NCBI GenBank assembly: GCA_947628695.1
Contig: CANRAV010000020.1
Span: 1 to 35,158 of the forward strand
Reading direction: 5' to 3'
Source of the DNA: an uncultured Clostridia bacterium
Lineage (GTDB): Bacteria; Bacillota; Clostridia; Oscillospirales; CAG-382
DNA: 35,158 nucleotides
The notes beneath the pieces are model-generated. The model saw only the letters and a program-made list of their open reading frames with translations. It was not told the DNA's origin and searched no databases. This document shows positions 7,427 through 16,581 of this stretch, piece by piece (position 1 is the stretch's first letter; each line of letters starts with the position of its first letter). Both the position numbers and the translations under genes were made by a program.

Positions 7427-8607
7427 TCAAACCGCTTAGAAGAAAATTTGTGATAATCAGCATGTTTTTTGTCCTTGTGGTAATGCTTGTGGCTTTTTGC
7501 TGCAATTACGCGTTCAACAAGGCAAACATGTACGACGAAAGCATTGCCGTTATGGAGCAGACTATACGCGACGGTGCACCTAAAAATTTGAAGACCTTTC
7601 TTGTCGTTGCAAACAACTACGGCGGGATATTTCAAATAAGGGGATATCCCGGCTCTGTTGCGGAGGATATAGGCCACATAAACGCCGTTGTCGAGACGGC
7701 GCTTAAAAGCAGCTCTTCCGTCGGCGAGATCGCAGAAGCAGACCTTCGCTATATGCGAAGCGGTTCGCCTGTCGGCGTGCTCATAGCCTTTACAAGCACC
7801 GCAGAGGAAAAGATAGCCCTTAAAGGCATGATATATTTCTCGTTTTACATTTATTTCTGCTGCTCGCTTGTTTTTCTTTTTGTGTCGATATACCTTGCAA
7901 AAATCACAACAAAGCCGGTTGAGAAGTCTTTTAACCAGAAAAAGCAGCTTATTGCAGATGCATCTCACGAGCTTAAAACGCCCGTTACGGCGATACTTGC
8001 GTCGGCAGACGTGCTTCTTTCCTCCGACACAGTAAGCGAGGAGGACAAGAGTTTTGTCGTTGCCATAAAGGAATCCGCAGCGGATATGTCCACACTGCTT
8101 GCAAATATGCTGACTCTTGCAAAATCCGACGACGAGAAGCCCGTAAGGATGGTTGAGACCGTTGATTTTTCAAACCTCGCGACCTCTGTTATTCTCGGTT
8201 ATGAGCCTATCTTTTTCGAATCCGGGAAGGATTTCCGGTACGATATTGACGACGGCTTAAAGATAAAGGGCAACGAGGGAGAGCTAAGGCAGCTTATAAG
8301 GATCTTTCTTGACAACGCAAAAAAGTATTCGGACGAAAAGGGTACTGTCTTTTTAAGCCTGAAGGCCGTTAAAGACAGGGCTGTTTTGACGGTTTACAAC
8401 ACCGGCACCCCGATACCGGCCGACGAGATAGACAAGATTTTCGACCGATTTTACAGGGTCGATAAGGTCAGATCTACCGCTTCCGGCTACGGCCTTGGGC
8501 TGTCGATTGCAAAAAGCATAGCAGAAGCACATTCGACAAAGATACATGTGGTAAGCAACGAAAACGGCACAAGCTTTGCCGTTTCCTTCAAAAGCGAAAA
8601 AGGGTGA
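7423..8607 (+). CDS. Membrane sensor histidine kinase
   Basis: The kinase is 394 residues from a TTG start, chosen because GGAGG lies 7 bases upstream and the codon overlaps the regulator's stop. Two membrane segments (about 9-30 and 136-158) bracket a roughly 105-residue extracellular sensor with no domain I recognise. The H-box is DASHELKTPVTA with phosphorylated H182, so this is a HisKA kinase. The ATPase domain has an N-box (IFLDNAKKYS), a G1-like NTGTPIP, an F-box (FDRFYRVD) and a G2 (GYGLGLSIAKS). No HAMP domain is obvious: the second membrane segment is followed by only about 20 residues before the H-box. It should phosphorylate the regulator encoded just upstream. Confidence 0.92.
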   Translation: MIKPLRRKFVIISMFFVLVVMLVAFCCNYAFNKANMYDESIAVMEQTIRDGAPKNLKTFLVVANNYGGIFQIRGYPGSVAEDIGHINAVVETALKSSSSVGEIAEADLRYMRSGSPVGVLIAFTSTAEEKIALKGMIYFSFYIYFCCSLVFLFVSIYLAKITTKPVEKSFNQKKQLIADASHELKTPVTAILASADVLLSSDTVSEEDKSFVVAIKESAADMSTLLANMLTLAKSDDEKPVRMVETVDFSNLATSVILGYEPIFFESGKDFRYDIDDGLKIKGNEGELRQLIRIFLDNAKKYSDEKGTVFLSLKAVKDRAVLTVYNTGTPIPADEIDKIFDRFYRVDKVRSTASGYGLGLSIAKSIAEAHSTKIHVVSNENGTSFAVSFKSEKG

Positions 8608-8611
8608 TTTT

Positions 8612-9754
8612 ATGAAAAAACTTATTTCTGTTTTGATTTTAACCTCCGTCGCGCTTTGTTCGTGTACGGTCGGGAATTCCATTGACGAAGATTCTGCGTC
8701 CGTTATCAGCGAAAGCGCAGCGGATTCGTCGGCGGCATATGACGCGGCTTCGTCTGCTACCGAAAGCAGCATTGACAGCACAGAGGAAAGCGGGAAGGAG
8801 ATAAGCTTTTCCACTTCCAAGGGCGACGAAAGGCTTGGCTTTTCAAGTGTCATTTCCAAGGTTGAAAGCAGCGTCGTGGCAATCAACGTAACCGGCACCG
8901 CTACTTATTATTACTACACCTACCCTACCGAGGGCAGCGGAAGCGGCGTTATTGTTTCCGAGGACGGGTATATTGTTACAAACAACCACGTTGTCAGCGG
9001 CGGCGACAACATTACGGTTTTCCTATCTGACGGAACCTCTTACCCTGCAAATCTTGTGGCAAGCGATTCCGAAAGCGACATTGCGGTGCTGAAAATCGAA
9101 GCCGAAGGGCTTGTCCCCGCGGTTATGGGCGAATCCTCTACACTGCGCGTCGGCGATTACGCAATAGCCATAGGCAACCCGCTTGGTGAATTTCAGGGCA
9201 GTGCAACACTGGGTATCGTCAGCGCATTAAACAGGGAGATTCAGGTCGACGGCGAGACGAGAACCATGTTTCAGGTTGATGCCGCCATAAACCCGGGCAA
9301 TTCCGGTGGTGGACTTTTCGACAGCAACGGTATGCTTATCGGCATAGTGAGCGCAAAAACCGTCAGCGAAGAGGTAGAAGGGCTTGGCTTTGTGCTTCCC
9401 ATAGACAACGTAAAGCCGGTTGTGCAGGACCTTATAAACTTCGGCTATGTAAAGGGCAGGCCGACGCTTGGCTTTGAGCCCGTTGAAATTACAAGCATGC
9501 GCGTTGCGCAGTACTACGGGCTAAGCAGACTTGGTGTTTACGTAAACAAGGTGGAAGAAGGCTCTTATGCAGAGCAGTGCGGGCTGCAGTACAAGGATTA
9601 TATCAGCTCTGCAGACGGGGAGACTGTGGCGACCGTGGAGCGGCTTGATGAGATACTGAACTCCAAGAATGTAGGCGATACACTGGTGCTTGAAATAATA
9701 CGCGGTGACGACGTACTGGACGTGGTGCTTGTGATCGGAGAGCGCGTAAGTTAG
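8612..9754 (+). CDS. HtrA/DegP-type serine protease, lipoprotein
   Basis: The protein is 380 residues. A lipoprotein signal (MKKLISVLILTSVALCSC, lipid on C18) is followed by a Ser/Ala/Glu linker to about residue 75. The trypsin-like domain has the triad H126 (TNNHVV), D156 (SESDIAVL) and S231 (NPGNSGGGLF). A PDZ domain covers about 285-380. Most Gram-positive HtrA proteins use a membrane helix; here lipid anchoring replaces it. An upstream in-frame ATG at 8576 falls inside the kinase gene and was rejected, since the ATG at 8612 follows AAAAGGG and begins the signal peptide. It starts four bases after the kinase stop and should degrade or refold misfolded exported proteins outside the membrane, probably under control of that two-component system. 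Confidence 0.93.
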   Translation: MKKLISVLILTSVALCSCTVGNSIDEDSASVISESAADSSAAYDAASSATESSIDSTEESGKEISFSTSKGDERLGFSSVISKVESSVVAINVTGTATYYYYTYPTEGSGSGVIVSEDGYIVTNNHVVSGGDNITVFLSDGTSYPANLVASDSESDIAVLKIEAEGLVPAVMGESSTLRVGDYAIAIGNPLGEFQGSATLGIVSALNREIQVDGETRTMFQVDAAINPGNSGGGLFDSNGMLIGIVSAKTVSEEVEGLGFVLPIDNVKPVVQDLINFGYVKGRPTLGFEPVEITSMRVAQYYGLSRLGVYVNKVEEGSYAEQCGLQYKDYISSADGETVATVERLDEILNSKNVGDTLVLEIIRGDDVLDVVLVIGERVS

Positions 9755-9780
9755 TAAACCGTTGAAATATTCACTTTAAC

Positions 9781-9810
9781 TTGACAAAACGGTAGTGCGT
9801 GTATTATAAT
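9781..9810 (+). promoter_or_regulatory. Sigma-A promoter of the YfhO-family gene
   Basis: A perfect TTGACA (9781-9786) and TATAAT (9805-9810) with an 18-base spacer. The leader to the ATG at 9864 is about 47 bases and holds no evident structure. Confidence 0.8.
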
Positions 9811-9863
9811 GACGTGAAAAGGTTTATTATGCTGTAAATTGATTTATTTGCGAGGTAAGTTAA

Positions 9864-12800
9864 ATGGATTCTGCAAACGAGTCGCAGGCGGTGAACAGCG
9901 ACGTTCCCGCTTCTGAAAATCCGGTTGTCCCCGATTCGGTAGAGCCGACCGATTCCGTTTCGGAAGAGCCGGCTGTTCCCGCCGAAGAGCCTCTTTATCC
10001 GAAAAAGCCCGAAGATTCCGTCCCGGAGCCGTTTTACATGAAGGTTTTGTGCACGGTTTTGTATATGCTGTTTCCGCCCCTGTGGGCTGCGGCTTTTCTC
10101 GGTCTGCCTTTGTATAAAAAGAATTTTAAGAACAAGGCTACAACGTTTTTCAACTGTTACATTTTGCCGCCTGCCTTGGTTATTGCCGTATTCATGGTTA
10201 TCTTCCACAGGCAGGGGATTTATCCGTTCGGCAACAAGACCATTGCCTGGTGCGACATGACGCAGCAGGGCGTTCCGTATTGGATAAACTTCAAACAGGT
10301 GCTTGAGAGAGATCAGAATCTGTTCCTTGACATGTCTTTTGCAGCGGGTACAGACGGCTGGTCCCTTCTTCGTTCTTATTTTCTCTATCCGTTCAGCTAC
10401 CTAATACTGCTTGTAGACAGCACAGAGGTGATGTATTTTGTCTCTGTGGTCACGGTTTTGAAGCTTGCTGCGTGCTGCCTTACGGCGATGATATTCTTCA
10501 GGGTCTGCGTTAAAAAGCTGCACCCTGCGATAGCGGCGGCGCTCTCGATGATGTACAGCTTCTGCGCCTACGGTTTGATGTACTATCAGATTTTGAACTG
10601 GCCGAACTGCATGTACATAATGCCCTTGTACTTCACCGGCATATATCTGCTTTTGAAGAAGCGCAAAATTCTTCTCTTTTCGGTCACCGTGGCGCTTGTC
10701 ATGCGCAACTTCGCCTTCGGCTACATGGCCGTTATAGCAACGCTTTTGTTCGTCGGCTACTACCTTATTGTGTGTGACGACAAGGAGGAGGCAAGGCGCG
10801 GTGCTTTTAACTTTTCCGTTGCCTCCGCCTTCGGTGCGATTCTTTCTATTCCGATATGGCTTCCCTTCTTCGGGACCTTTACGAAGTCGGCAAGGGGTGT
10901 TGACGTAGGCAATGCGCTTGAAACAAGCGTAAACTTTACAAGCAAGAACACCGTTTACCCGCTTTTGATGTCCACTGCTATCATCTTCGTAACGGCGCTT
11001 TTGTTTAAAGCGATTAAGAAAAAGCCGATGGAAAAGGCTTTGTACTTCCTTTTCGGGATAATGCTTATCCCCATGGTTTTCGAGCCTATAAATAAGATGT
11101 GGCACTATGGCAGCTACACCGGCTTCCCCGCACGTTACGCGTACATAATTGTGTTCGCGGGTCTTGCCATTGCCGGCGTCTTCCTTGCAAGGACAGAGAC
11201 CTATGATTTAAGGGCTTTGCGTGGCGTAACGGCTGACAGGAAAAACAGGCTTTTGGTTTACCTGCTTTCCTCGGCATTTCTCACATTGCTGATTTACGGA
11301 CTGTATAAGTTTGTCATAAAATACGTAAACACAAATATAAAGGCGATGGACGCTTACGCGACCACCCTTTGGGGCGATTCGACTTCATACAAGCACATGC
11401 TTGTGATGATGGCCTTTTTCCTGAGCGCCTATGCGTTGGGAATTGCCATGTACAGGCGCAGGCTTTTGAATAAGCAGCTGTTTGCGCTTGCACTTATCGC
11501 CATTCTTGTTTGCGAAGGGTATGTTGGTATCAGAACCTACGTCGTTCCTCCCACAAGCAAGATGAATATGGAAAACTACGAGAAGTACGCGGATTTGACC
11601 GACAGGATAGAAGACGACGGCTTCTTCCGTGTTAAGAACGCCGGATACCTTAGCGCCGCATACGGTTCGGTATCGGAGGCAAACTTCCCTTCAACCCTCG
11701 GTTACAATTCCATGGGGCAGTATTCTTCCCTCACGTCGGAGGCGTATCTCTATGCCGCAAAGGCATACGGTTACAGCTCGGTTTGGATGAAGACAGAGTC
11801 ATTTGGCGGTACCAAATTCAGCGACGCTTTATTCTCTGTGAAGTATAAAATACAAAAGACGTCTGCTAAGCCCAAGAACATCGTGTATGCAAACGATACA
11901 TACTGCATTGCGGAAACCGGCACATACCTGCCGCTTGGCGTGTTCACCGGGAACGACGACGTTGCAGTAGACCTTGAGGAGTTCACCCGTATTGAGCTGC
12001 AGGAGTACGTATTTAAGTCTGTAACAGGCTCTGAAGAAAATCTTTTCAGCGAGTTTAAGCCCGAAAGCGTCAGCGGGTGCACTCTTAAAAACAGCAATGG
12101 GAAGTATGTTATAAAAAGAGAAAAGGACAGCGCCTATATCGACTATACAGTGAAAATCGAAGGCACCAAGACCCTTTACTTTGACTGCTTCGACAAGTTC
12201 AGCAACTCTCTAAGCGAAAAGATTAACGACAGCTTTGCGGTTTCCGTTGACGGCAAGACGGTGCAGTCGAAGTTTCCGCTGGACACCAAAAACGGCCTCC
12301 TTGACCTGGGAACCTTTACGGATACAACCGTAAAGGTTAGGCTAAAGGCGCTTAAGGACGTTTCCTGCCGTTCATTCGGCCTCTTTGCGCTGGACGACGA
12401 GCTGCTTTTCAGAGAGCTTAACAACGTTGAAAGCGCAGGGCTTGAGCTCGACGGCAATAAGATAACGGGCTCCTTCAACTCCGCAGACGACGGTTACCTG
12501 TTTGTGTCTGTTCCCTACAGCTCCGGCTTTAAGTGCAAAGTAAACGGCAGCAGCGTTAAGGTGGAGAACTGCTTCGGCGGTTTTATAGGCATACCCGTTG
12601 AAAAGGGAGAAAACAGCATAACCCTTTCGTTTACGTCGCCTATGTTTTACTCCTCCATATTTGCGTGCATTGCGGCAATTGCGGTTGTTGCCCTGCTTGT
12701 GTTTGTCTTCAGAAAGCGCGGGATACGGAACGCATACGACGCAGTCGGTTCGATTATCGGCGAAAAGGGCGTCGGGGTTCTTTCAAAGATCGCGTATGTG

Positions 12801-12875
12801 TGCGTGATACTTGCGTTTATAGTTGTTCTGCTGTTTGTATACGTTTATCCCACCTATATGGCTTTGAAGTTCTGA
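9864..12875 (+). CDS. YfhO-family polytopic membrane protein
   Basis: This is a 1003-residue protein. About 45 Pro/Glu-rich cytoplasmic residues lead into a long polytopic region (about 55-560) with a run of hydrophobic helices, including GWSLLRSYFLYPFSYLILLV and MYFVSVVTVLKLAACCLTAM. A large soluble region (about 570-930) follows, ending in two more helices near the C-terminus. This is the layout of YfhO proteins, GT-C-like enzymes that in Bacillus and Listeria take part in adding sugars to teichoic acids with a lipid-linked donor. The assignment rests on layout and on motifs such as YSFCAYGLMYYQILNWPNCM and GFPARYAYI in the membrane part; the donor and acceptor are not known. The long N-terminal extension is unusual. 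It has its own promoter and terminator, so it is a single-gene unit. Confidence 0.8.
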   Translation: MDSANESQAVNSDVPASENPVVPDSVEPTDSVSEEPAVPAEEPLYPKKPEDSVPEPFYMKVLCTVLYMLFPPLWAAAFLGLPLYKKNFKNKATTFFNCYILPPALVIAVFMVIFHRQGIYPFGNKTIAWCDMTQQGVPYWINFKQVLERDQNLFLDMSFAAGTDGWSLLRSYFLYPFSYLILLVDSTEVMYFVSVVTVLKLAACCLTAMIFFRVCVKKLHPAIAAALSMMYSFCAYGLMYYQILNWPNCMYIMPLYFTGIYLLLKKRKILLFSVTVALVMRNFAFGYMAVIATLLFVGYYLIVCDDKEEARRGAFNFSVASAFGAILSIPIWLPFFGTFTKSARGVDVGNALETSVNFTSKNTVYPLLMSTAIIFVTALLFKAIKKKPMEKALYFLFGIMLIPMVFEPINKMWHYGSYTGFPARYAYIIVFAGLAIAGVFLARTETYDLRALRGVTADRKNRLLVYLLSSAFLTLLIYGLYKFVIKYVNTNIKAMDAYATTLWGDSTSYKHMLVMMAFFLSAYALGIAMYRRRLLNKQLFALALIAILVCEGYVGIRTYVVPPTSKMNMENYEKYADLTDRIEDDGFFRVKNAGYLSAAYGSVSEANFPSTLGYNSMGQYSSLTSEAYLYAAKAYGYSSVWMKTESFGGTKFSDALFSVKYKIQKTSAKPKNIVYANDTYCIAETGTYLPLGVFTGNDDVAVDLEEFTRIELQEYVFKSVTGSEENLFSEFKPESVSGCTLKNSNGKYVIKREKDSAYIDYTVKIEGTKTLYFDCFDKFSNSLSEKINDSFAVSVDGKTVQSKFPLDTKNGLLDLGTFTDTTVKVRLKALKDVSCRSFGLFALDDELLFRELNNVESAGLELDGNKITGSFNSADDGYLFVSVPYSSGFKCKVNGSSVKVENCFGGFIGIPVEKGENSITLSFTSPMFYSSIFACIAAIAVVALLVFVFRKRGIRNAYDAVGSIIGEKGVGVLSKIAYVCVILAFIVVLLFVYVYPTYMALKF

Positions 12876-12890
12876 TTTAAAAAGACAGAA

Positions 12891-12923
12891 AATGTGCAGC
12901 GCCGAATTGAAGCGCTGCACATT
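12891..12923. terminator. Bidirectional terminator between the YfhO gene and dac gene
   Basis: A perfect 12-base stem (12891-12902 with 12912-12923) around a 9-base loop is followed by a T run on the plus strand and by T-rich sequence on the minus strand. The two genes converge here with their stops only 64 bases apart, so the hairpin can serve both. Confidence 0.85.
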
Positions 12924-12938
12924 TTTTGCTGTTTGATT

Positions 12939-14006
12939 TTACGCTGCGGCAGAGATATCAGACACATTGTCTACCGGTTGCCCGCTTAATATATCAATAA
13001 AAGTGTTTGTGTCCTTAAATCGGTCGTATCTATCTGCGCTGCCGAGGAAAACCAAGATATAAGGCACCTCGTCAACCACGGCAGACGCCGCAACGCAGTA
13101 ACCCGCTGCGTCGGTGCTGCCGGTTTTTAATCCGGTGACATGTTCGTTGTAGTAGCTGCTTTCTTTGCGAATGAGGATGTTGTTATTGACCCAACTGCCG
13201 CTTGTCTCTTTGATGCAGGTATCTGTAATAGCCTTGTGTTTTATCGCTTCTGCGGCAATTTTGACCATGTCAAACCCGGTTACGACCTGGCCCTCCGCAT
13301 CGTAACCGTCCGGCGAACAGAAGTGAGAGTTTTCGCAGCCCAAGGCAGCGGCCTTTGCATTCATAAGAGAAAGAAACTTTTCTACGGCATCTTCTTTAGT
13401 CATCGCCTCGTTGCCCTCTGCGGCCCTTGCGGCGTTTACGGCAAGCACATATGCCGCGTCGTTGCCGGACGGGAGAAGCAGCGCGTCAAGCAAAGAGCTA
13501 ACCTTGTACCTCTGACCTACAGCGAGGAAAGCAATGGAGGAATGCTCGCCTATCATTCCGATTTCTTCACCCACGGTTATGACTTGATCAAGGTCAAGGT
13601 ATTCAAGCGCGACTATCGCCGTAAGCAGCTTTGTCAGGCTTGCCGGCGCGGTAAGCGTGTTTTCGTTCTGCGCGTACAAAACATCGCCGCTTTCGGCGTT
13701 GTATACGACGGCTATTGGGGAATTGACAACTGTGCCCGGAGGGAGCGCAAGCAATGAACTAACGGGCTCGTCAACCGAAGCCTCGCTTGTCTCCTCAGAC
13801 ACCGTGCTTTGTTCTTCAGACGGCTCGTCATATGAATACACCGACGTCTCATCTTCACTTGAAGAAAAAAGTATGCTGCTGCTGTCTGCTGCGGCAGACG
13901 ATTCCTCCCCGGAGGGGGCGGAAATCATAACGCATGCGGCAATGCATGAAATGCTTATCAAAAGCAAAACCGCAGCGATACATGTTAAAACTTTTCTGTT
14001 GTTCAT
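12939..14006 (-). CDS. D-alanyl-D-alanine carboxypeptidase (S11), lipoprotein
   Basis: The protein is 355 residues. The penicillin-binding motifs of family S11 are S123-L-T-K126, S180-G-N182 and K294-T-G296. The enzyme trims the terminal D-Ala from peptidoglycan stem peptides outside the membrane. The N-terminus has a hydrophobic run ending in IAAC (Cys25), which fits a lipobox, then a 60-residue Ser/Glu linker. The chain stops about 60 residues after KTG, so the C-terminal beta-domain and amphipathic helix of PBP5/DacF are absent; anchoring is probably by lipid at the front instead. It is the last gene of the tsaC-coaE operon and lies 12 bases after the aminopeptidase. Confidence 0.9.
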   Translation of the reverse strand: MNNRKVLTCIAAVLLLISISCIAACVMISAPSGEESSAAADSSSILFSSSEDETSVYSYDEPSEEQSTVSEETSEASVDEPVSSLLALPPGTVVNSPIAVVYNAESGDVLYAQNENTLTAPASLTKLLTAIVALEYLDLDQVITVGEEIGMIGEHSSIAFLAVGQRYKVSSLLDALLLPSGNDAAYVLAVNAARAAEGNEAMTKEDAVEKFLSLMNAKAAALGCENSHFCSPDGYDAEGQVVTGFDMVKIAAEAIKHKAITDTCIKETSGSWVNNNILIRKESSYYNEHVTGLKTGSTDAAGYCVAASAVVDEVPYILVFLGSADRYDRFKDTNTFIDILSGQPVDNVSDISAAA

Positions 14007-14018
14007 GCAGCCATCCTT

Positions 14019-15377
14019 TTACATAGCGTAAAAAGCGCAGGCCGCTTTATACATTGCGTAAATATCGGACTTGGAGGCAAGCTCGTAAGGCGAATGCATG
14101 GAGAGTATCGGCACGCCTACGTCCAAAACCTCTATGTCAAGCAGTGCTATCTCTGTGGCAACAGTCCCTGCTCCGCCCTCGTCGACCTTGCCGTATTCAC
14201 CGGTCTGCCAGGTCACGCCTTCCCTGTCAAAACAGCTTGTAATCCTGTATACAAGCTCTGCAGAAGCGTCAGAGCTGCCGGACTTCCCGCGGGAGCCCGT
14301 GTATTTTGTAACGACAACGCCCCTGTTTACATAGGCGGAATTCTTCGCATCATATGCGTCCCCGTAGCAGGAGTCAAAGGCACCGCCAACGTCGGCGGAA
14401 AGGCAAACGCTGTTTTTACAGAATGCGCCGAAGTCGGCGTCCGCCGACCTGCAAAGCGAGTGCAAAAAATCTCTGTAGGCAGAAGACGTCATGCCGGTAA
14501 CGCCGTAACTGCCGATTTCCTCCTTGTCCGCAAAGATACAAATGCAGGTGCGCTCAGGCGCCTTCGTGTCGAAAAGCGCTTTCATCGAAGGATAGGCGCA
14601 GATGCGGTCGTCGTGCCCGTATGCGGAAATCATCCCGCGGTCGAAGCCAACGTCCCTTGCCTTCCCCGCCGGAACCGCGCAAAGCTCGGCCGTGATAAGG
14701 TCGGACTCCGTAACGCCGTATTTTTCATTCAAAGCGACAAGAACTGCCTCCTTCACGGCGCTGTCACCGTCACCGAGCGGCGTTGAGCCGACTATTATGT
14801 TAAGCCCTTCACCGCTGATTGCGGTGGAAAGCGGCTTGTCCATCTGGTTTTTTGCAATGTGCGGCATAAGGTCGCTTATGTAAAACACAGGCTCGCCCTC
14901 GTCCTCGCCAAGTGAAACCTTCACCATTTCCCCGCTTTTCTTTATTATCACCCCGTGCAGCGCAAGAGGCAGCGCTGTCCATTGGTACTTCTTAAGCCCG
15001 CCGTAATAGTGGGTCTTGAAATAGGCAAGAGACGAGTCCTCATAAAGCGGGCGCTGTTTTATATCAAGACGGGGCGAGTCAACATGCGACACAACAATAT
15101 TTGCCCCGTTTTCAATATCCTCCGAACCGATTACCGCAAGGATTATGCTTTTGTTGCGGTTGACATAATACACCTTATCTCCGGCTGCATAACGCCTTTT
15201 CCTGTCGTAAGGGACAAAGCCCCTGTTTTCGGACTCCGAAACCGCAAAGGCTGCAGCCTCCCTTTCGGTCTTTGCCGTGTTTATAAAGCTTTTGTAGCCT
15301 TCGCAGAAGGAGAATATCTCATCTTCGCACTCTTTTTTATAAGAATTCTGCGGCTTGTAAAACAAATCGTTATTCAT
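14019..15377 (-). CDS. M18 family aminopeptidase
   Basis: The protein is 452 residues, close to the family norm. Zinc-ligand regions visible in order are VVSHVDSPRLD, FADKEEIGSYG (two Glu, one catalytic), SADVGGAFD and SMHSPYELAS near the C-terminus. Also characteristic is DDRICAYPSMKALF. M18 enzymes are cytoplasmic, often dodecameric metallopeptidases that remove N-terminal residues, classically Asp or Glu. The start overlaps the lytic transglycosylase gene by eight bases. Specificity cannot be read from the sequence. There is no signal peptide, so it acts in the cytoplasm, possibly on peptides recycled from the cell wall, although its place in this operon may simply be housekeeping. Confidence 0.88.
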   Translation of the reverse strand: MNNDLFYKPQNSYKKECEDEIFSFCEGYKSFINTAKTEREAAAFAVSESENRGFVPYDRKRRYAAGDKVYYVNRNKSIILAVIGSEDIENGANIVVSHVDSPRLDIKQRPLYEDSSLAYFKTHYYGGLKKYQWTALPLALHGVIIKKSGEMVKVSLGEDEGEPVFYISDLMPHIAKNQMDKPLSTAISGEGLNIIVGSTPLGDGDSAVKEAVLVALNEKYGVTESDLITAELCAVPAGKARDVGFDRGMISAYGHDDRICAYPSMKALFDTKAPERTCICIFADKEEIGSYGVTGMTSSAYRDFLHSLCRSADADFGAFCKNSVCLSADVGGAFDSCYGDAYDAKNSAYVNRGVVVTKYTGSRGKSGSSDASAELVYRITSCFDREGVTWQTGEYGKVDEGGAGTVATEIALLDIEVLDVGVPILSMHSPYELASKSDIYAMYKAACAFYAM

Positions 15378-15939
15378 CGCTTTCTCCTTTATCGCTGAAA
15401 TACAGCTCTTTGTATTTCACCTTGTATTTGTTTATTTTGTTTACATAATCTTTTGTTTCTTCTATAGGGATTTCCTTAAGCGTTCTGCCGTCATCGGAGT
15501 ATTTTTCATCTGCAAGCCAAGCCTTTACCCTGCCTATGCCGGCGTTGTACGCGGCGCAGGCCGTGTCCCAATTTTCACCGGTGTTGCGGTAAAGGTAGCT
15601 TAAGTAATAGCAGCCGTACTTTATGTTTGTTTCAGGCGATTTAAGGTCTTCTTCCACAAACTCTTCGCCCATCCTGCCTGCAAGCTCCTCTGCCGTTGAT
15701 GGAAGCAGCTGCATCAACCCAACGGCGCCTGCTTTTGATACGGCGTCCTTGTCAAAGCTGCTTTCAACCCTTATAACTGCGCTTGCAAGCTCGTAGGGGA
15801 CAGAGTATTCGTCACAATACTTTTCTATGTATTCCCTGTAATCAAAGGGATAAAGCGCTTCGTTCCTGATTGTACACGAAGAAAAAAGCAAAGCTGCAAG
15901 GAAAAGCAGTATAAGTACACTATGTCTTTTTGTAAACAT
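15370..15939 (-). CDS. Lytic transglycosylase (SLT domain), lipoprotein
   Basis: The protein is 189 residues. A signal with lipobox (LLFSSC, lipid on Cys21) leads to a compact SLT domain. Catalytic Glu lies in RVESSFD, followed by the family signatures AVGLMQLLPSTAEEL, NIKYGCYYLSYLY and CAAYNAGIGRV. It cleaves the glycan strands of peptidoglycan without water, leaving anhydro-sugars, from the outer face of the membrane. The ATG lies 20 bases inside the coaE gene; GAGG is very close to it (1 base), so translation may rely on coupling to coaE. The C-terminus overlaps the aminopeptidase start. Confidence 0.92.
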   Translation of the reverse strand: MFTKRHSVLILLFLAALLFSSCTIRNEALYPFDYREYIEKYCDEYSVPYELASAVIRVESSFDKDAVSKAGAVGLMQLLPSTAEELAGRMGEEFVEEDLKSPETNIKYGCYYLSYLYRNTGENWDTACAAYNAGIGRVKAWLADEKYSDDGRTLKEIPIEETKDYVNKINKYKVKYKELYFSDKGESDE

Positions 15940-16567
15940 ACCTCTTCTTACCCTTTCCGCGTGTCAATGCGCCAAGCTTAAGCTCTGTAACCATAAAAGC
16001 TAAAAGCGTGCGCCTTCGCAGATCCGCAGCTGTACCCGTGTTTTTAATTACAGCCGTGCTGTTCTCAAGCAGGAAGACGTTAGTCTTCTGCGCATTGTAG
16101 CGTTTTAAAAACATGTCTCTTGTTATGTTTTCACGCGCTTTAAGGCGCCTGTACAGCAGCCATTTGCCCGAAAAAACGGAAATTACGGCGTCACATTTTT
16201 TGTTAAGCCCGGATTCGAAAAGCGTAGGCGCGTCAAGCACGGTAAACCGCACGCCCGCGTCTTCCGCCCGCTTCACGTCATCAAGAATCGCTTTGCCGAT
16301 AAATCGGTGAGAAATTGAGTTAAGCCTGTCGATGCTGCCCTCACGTGAAAAAGCACGCTTTGCCAACAGTGCCCTGTTTATGCCATTTTTACCTGCTATA
16401 TCACTACCGAATTCTTCGGAAAGCGCAGATATGCAGTCCATGTCCTCCTTGTAAAGACGCCTGCACACCTCGTCCGCATCAATAACGTAAACGCCCTTTT
16501 TCCTTAAAAAGCCGCATATAGCCGTTTTTCCGCTTCCGCTGCGACCGCAAAGCCCAATCAAATACAA
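15920..16567 (-). CDS. coaE: Dephospho-CoA kinase
   Basis: The protein is 215 residues from a TTG start. The P-loop is GRSGSGKT at residues 8-15, followed by VIDADEVCRRLY, the usual start of the CoA-binding region, and VLDAPTLFESGL, the acidic/Walker-type stretch seen in CoaE. It adds the final phosphate to make coenzyme A in the cytoplasm. AAAGGGTGGTG precedes the TTG by about 5 bases; no better in-frame start exists because the P-loop begins at residue 8. The C-terminal 50 residues are basic and less family-like. It lies 14 bases after tsaC. Confidence 0.88.
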   Translation of the reverse strand: MYLIGLCGRSGSGKTAICGFLRKKGVYVIDADEVCRRLYKEDMDCISALSEEFGSDIAGKNGINRALLAKRAFSREGSIDRLNSISHRFIGKAILDDVKRAEDAGVRFTVLDAPTLFESGLNKKCDAVISVFSGKWLLYRRLKARENITRDMFLKRYNAQKTNVFLLENSTAVIKNTGTAADLRRRTLLAFMVTELKLGALTRGKGKKRYVYKKT

Positions 16568-16581
16568 GAAAACACCACCCT

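Noticed and set aside
14094-14786. A 230-codon plus-strand frame opposite the M18 aminopeptidase
   Set aside because: It lies opposite conserved zinc-binding motifs, has no ribosome site, and its sequence resembles no protein family.
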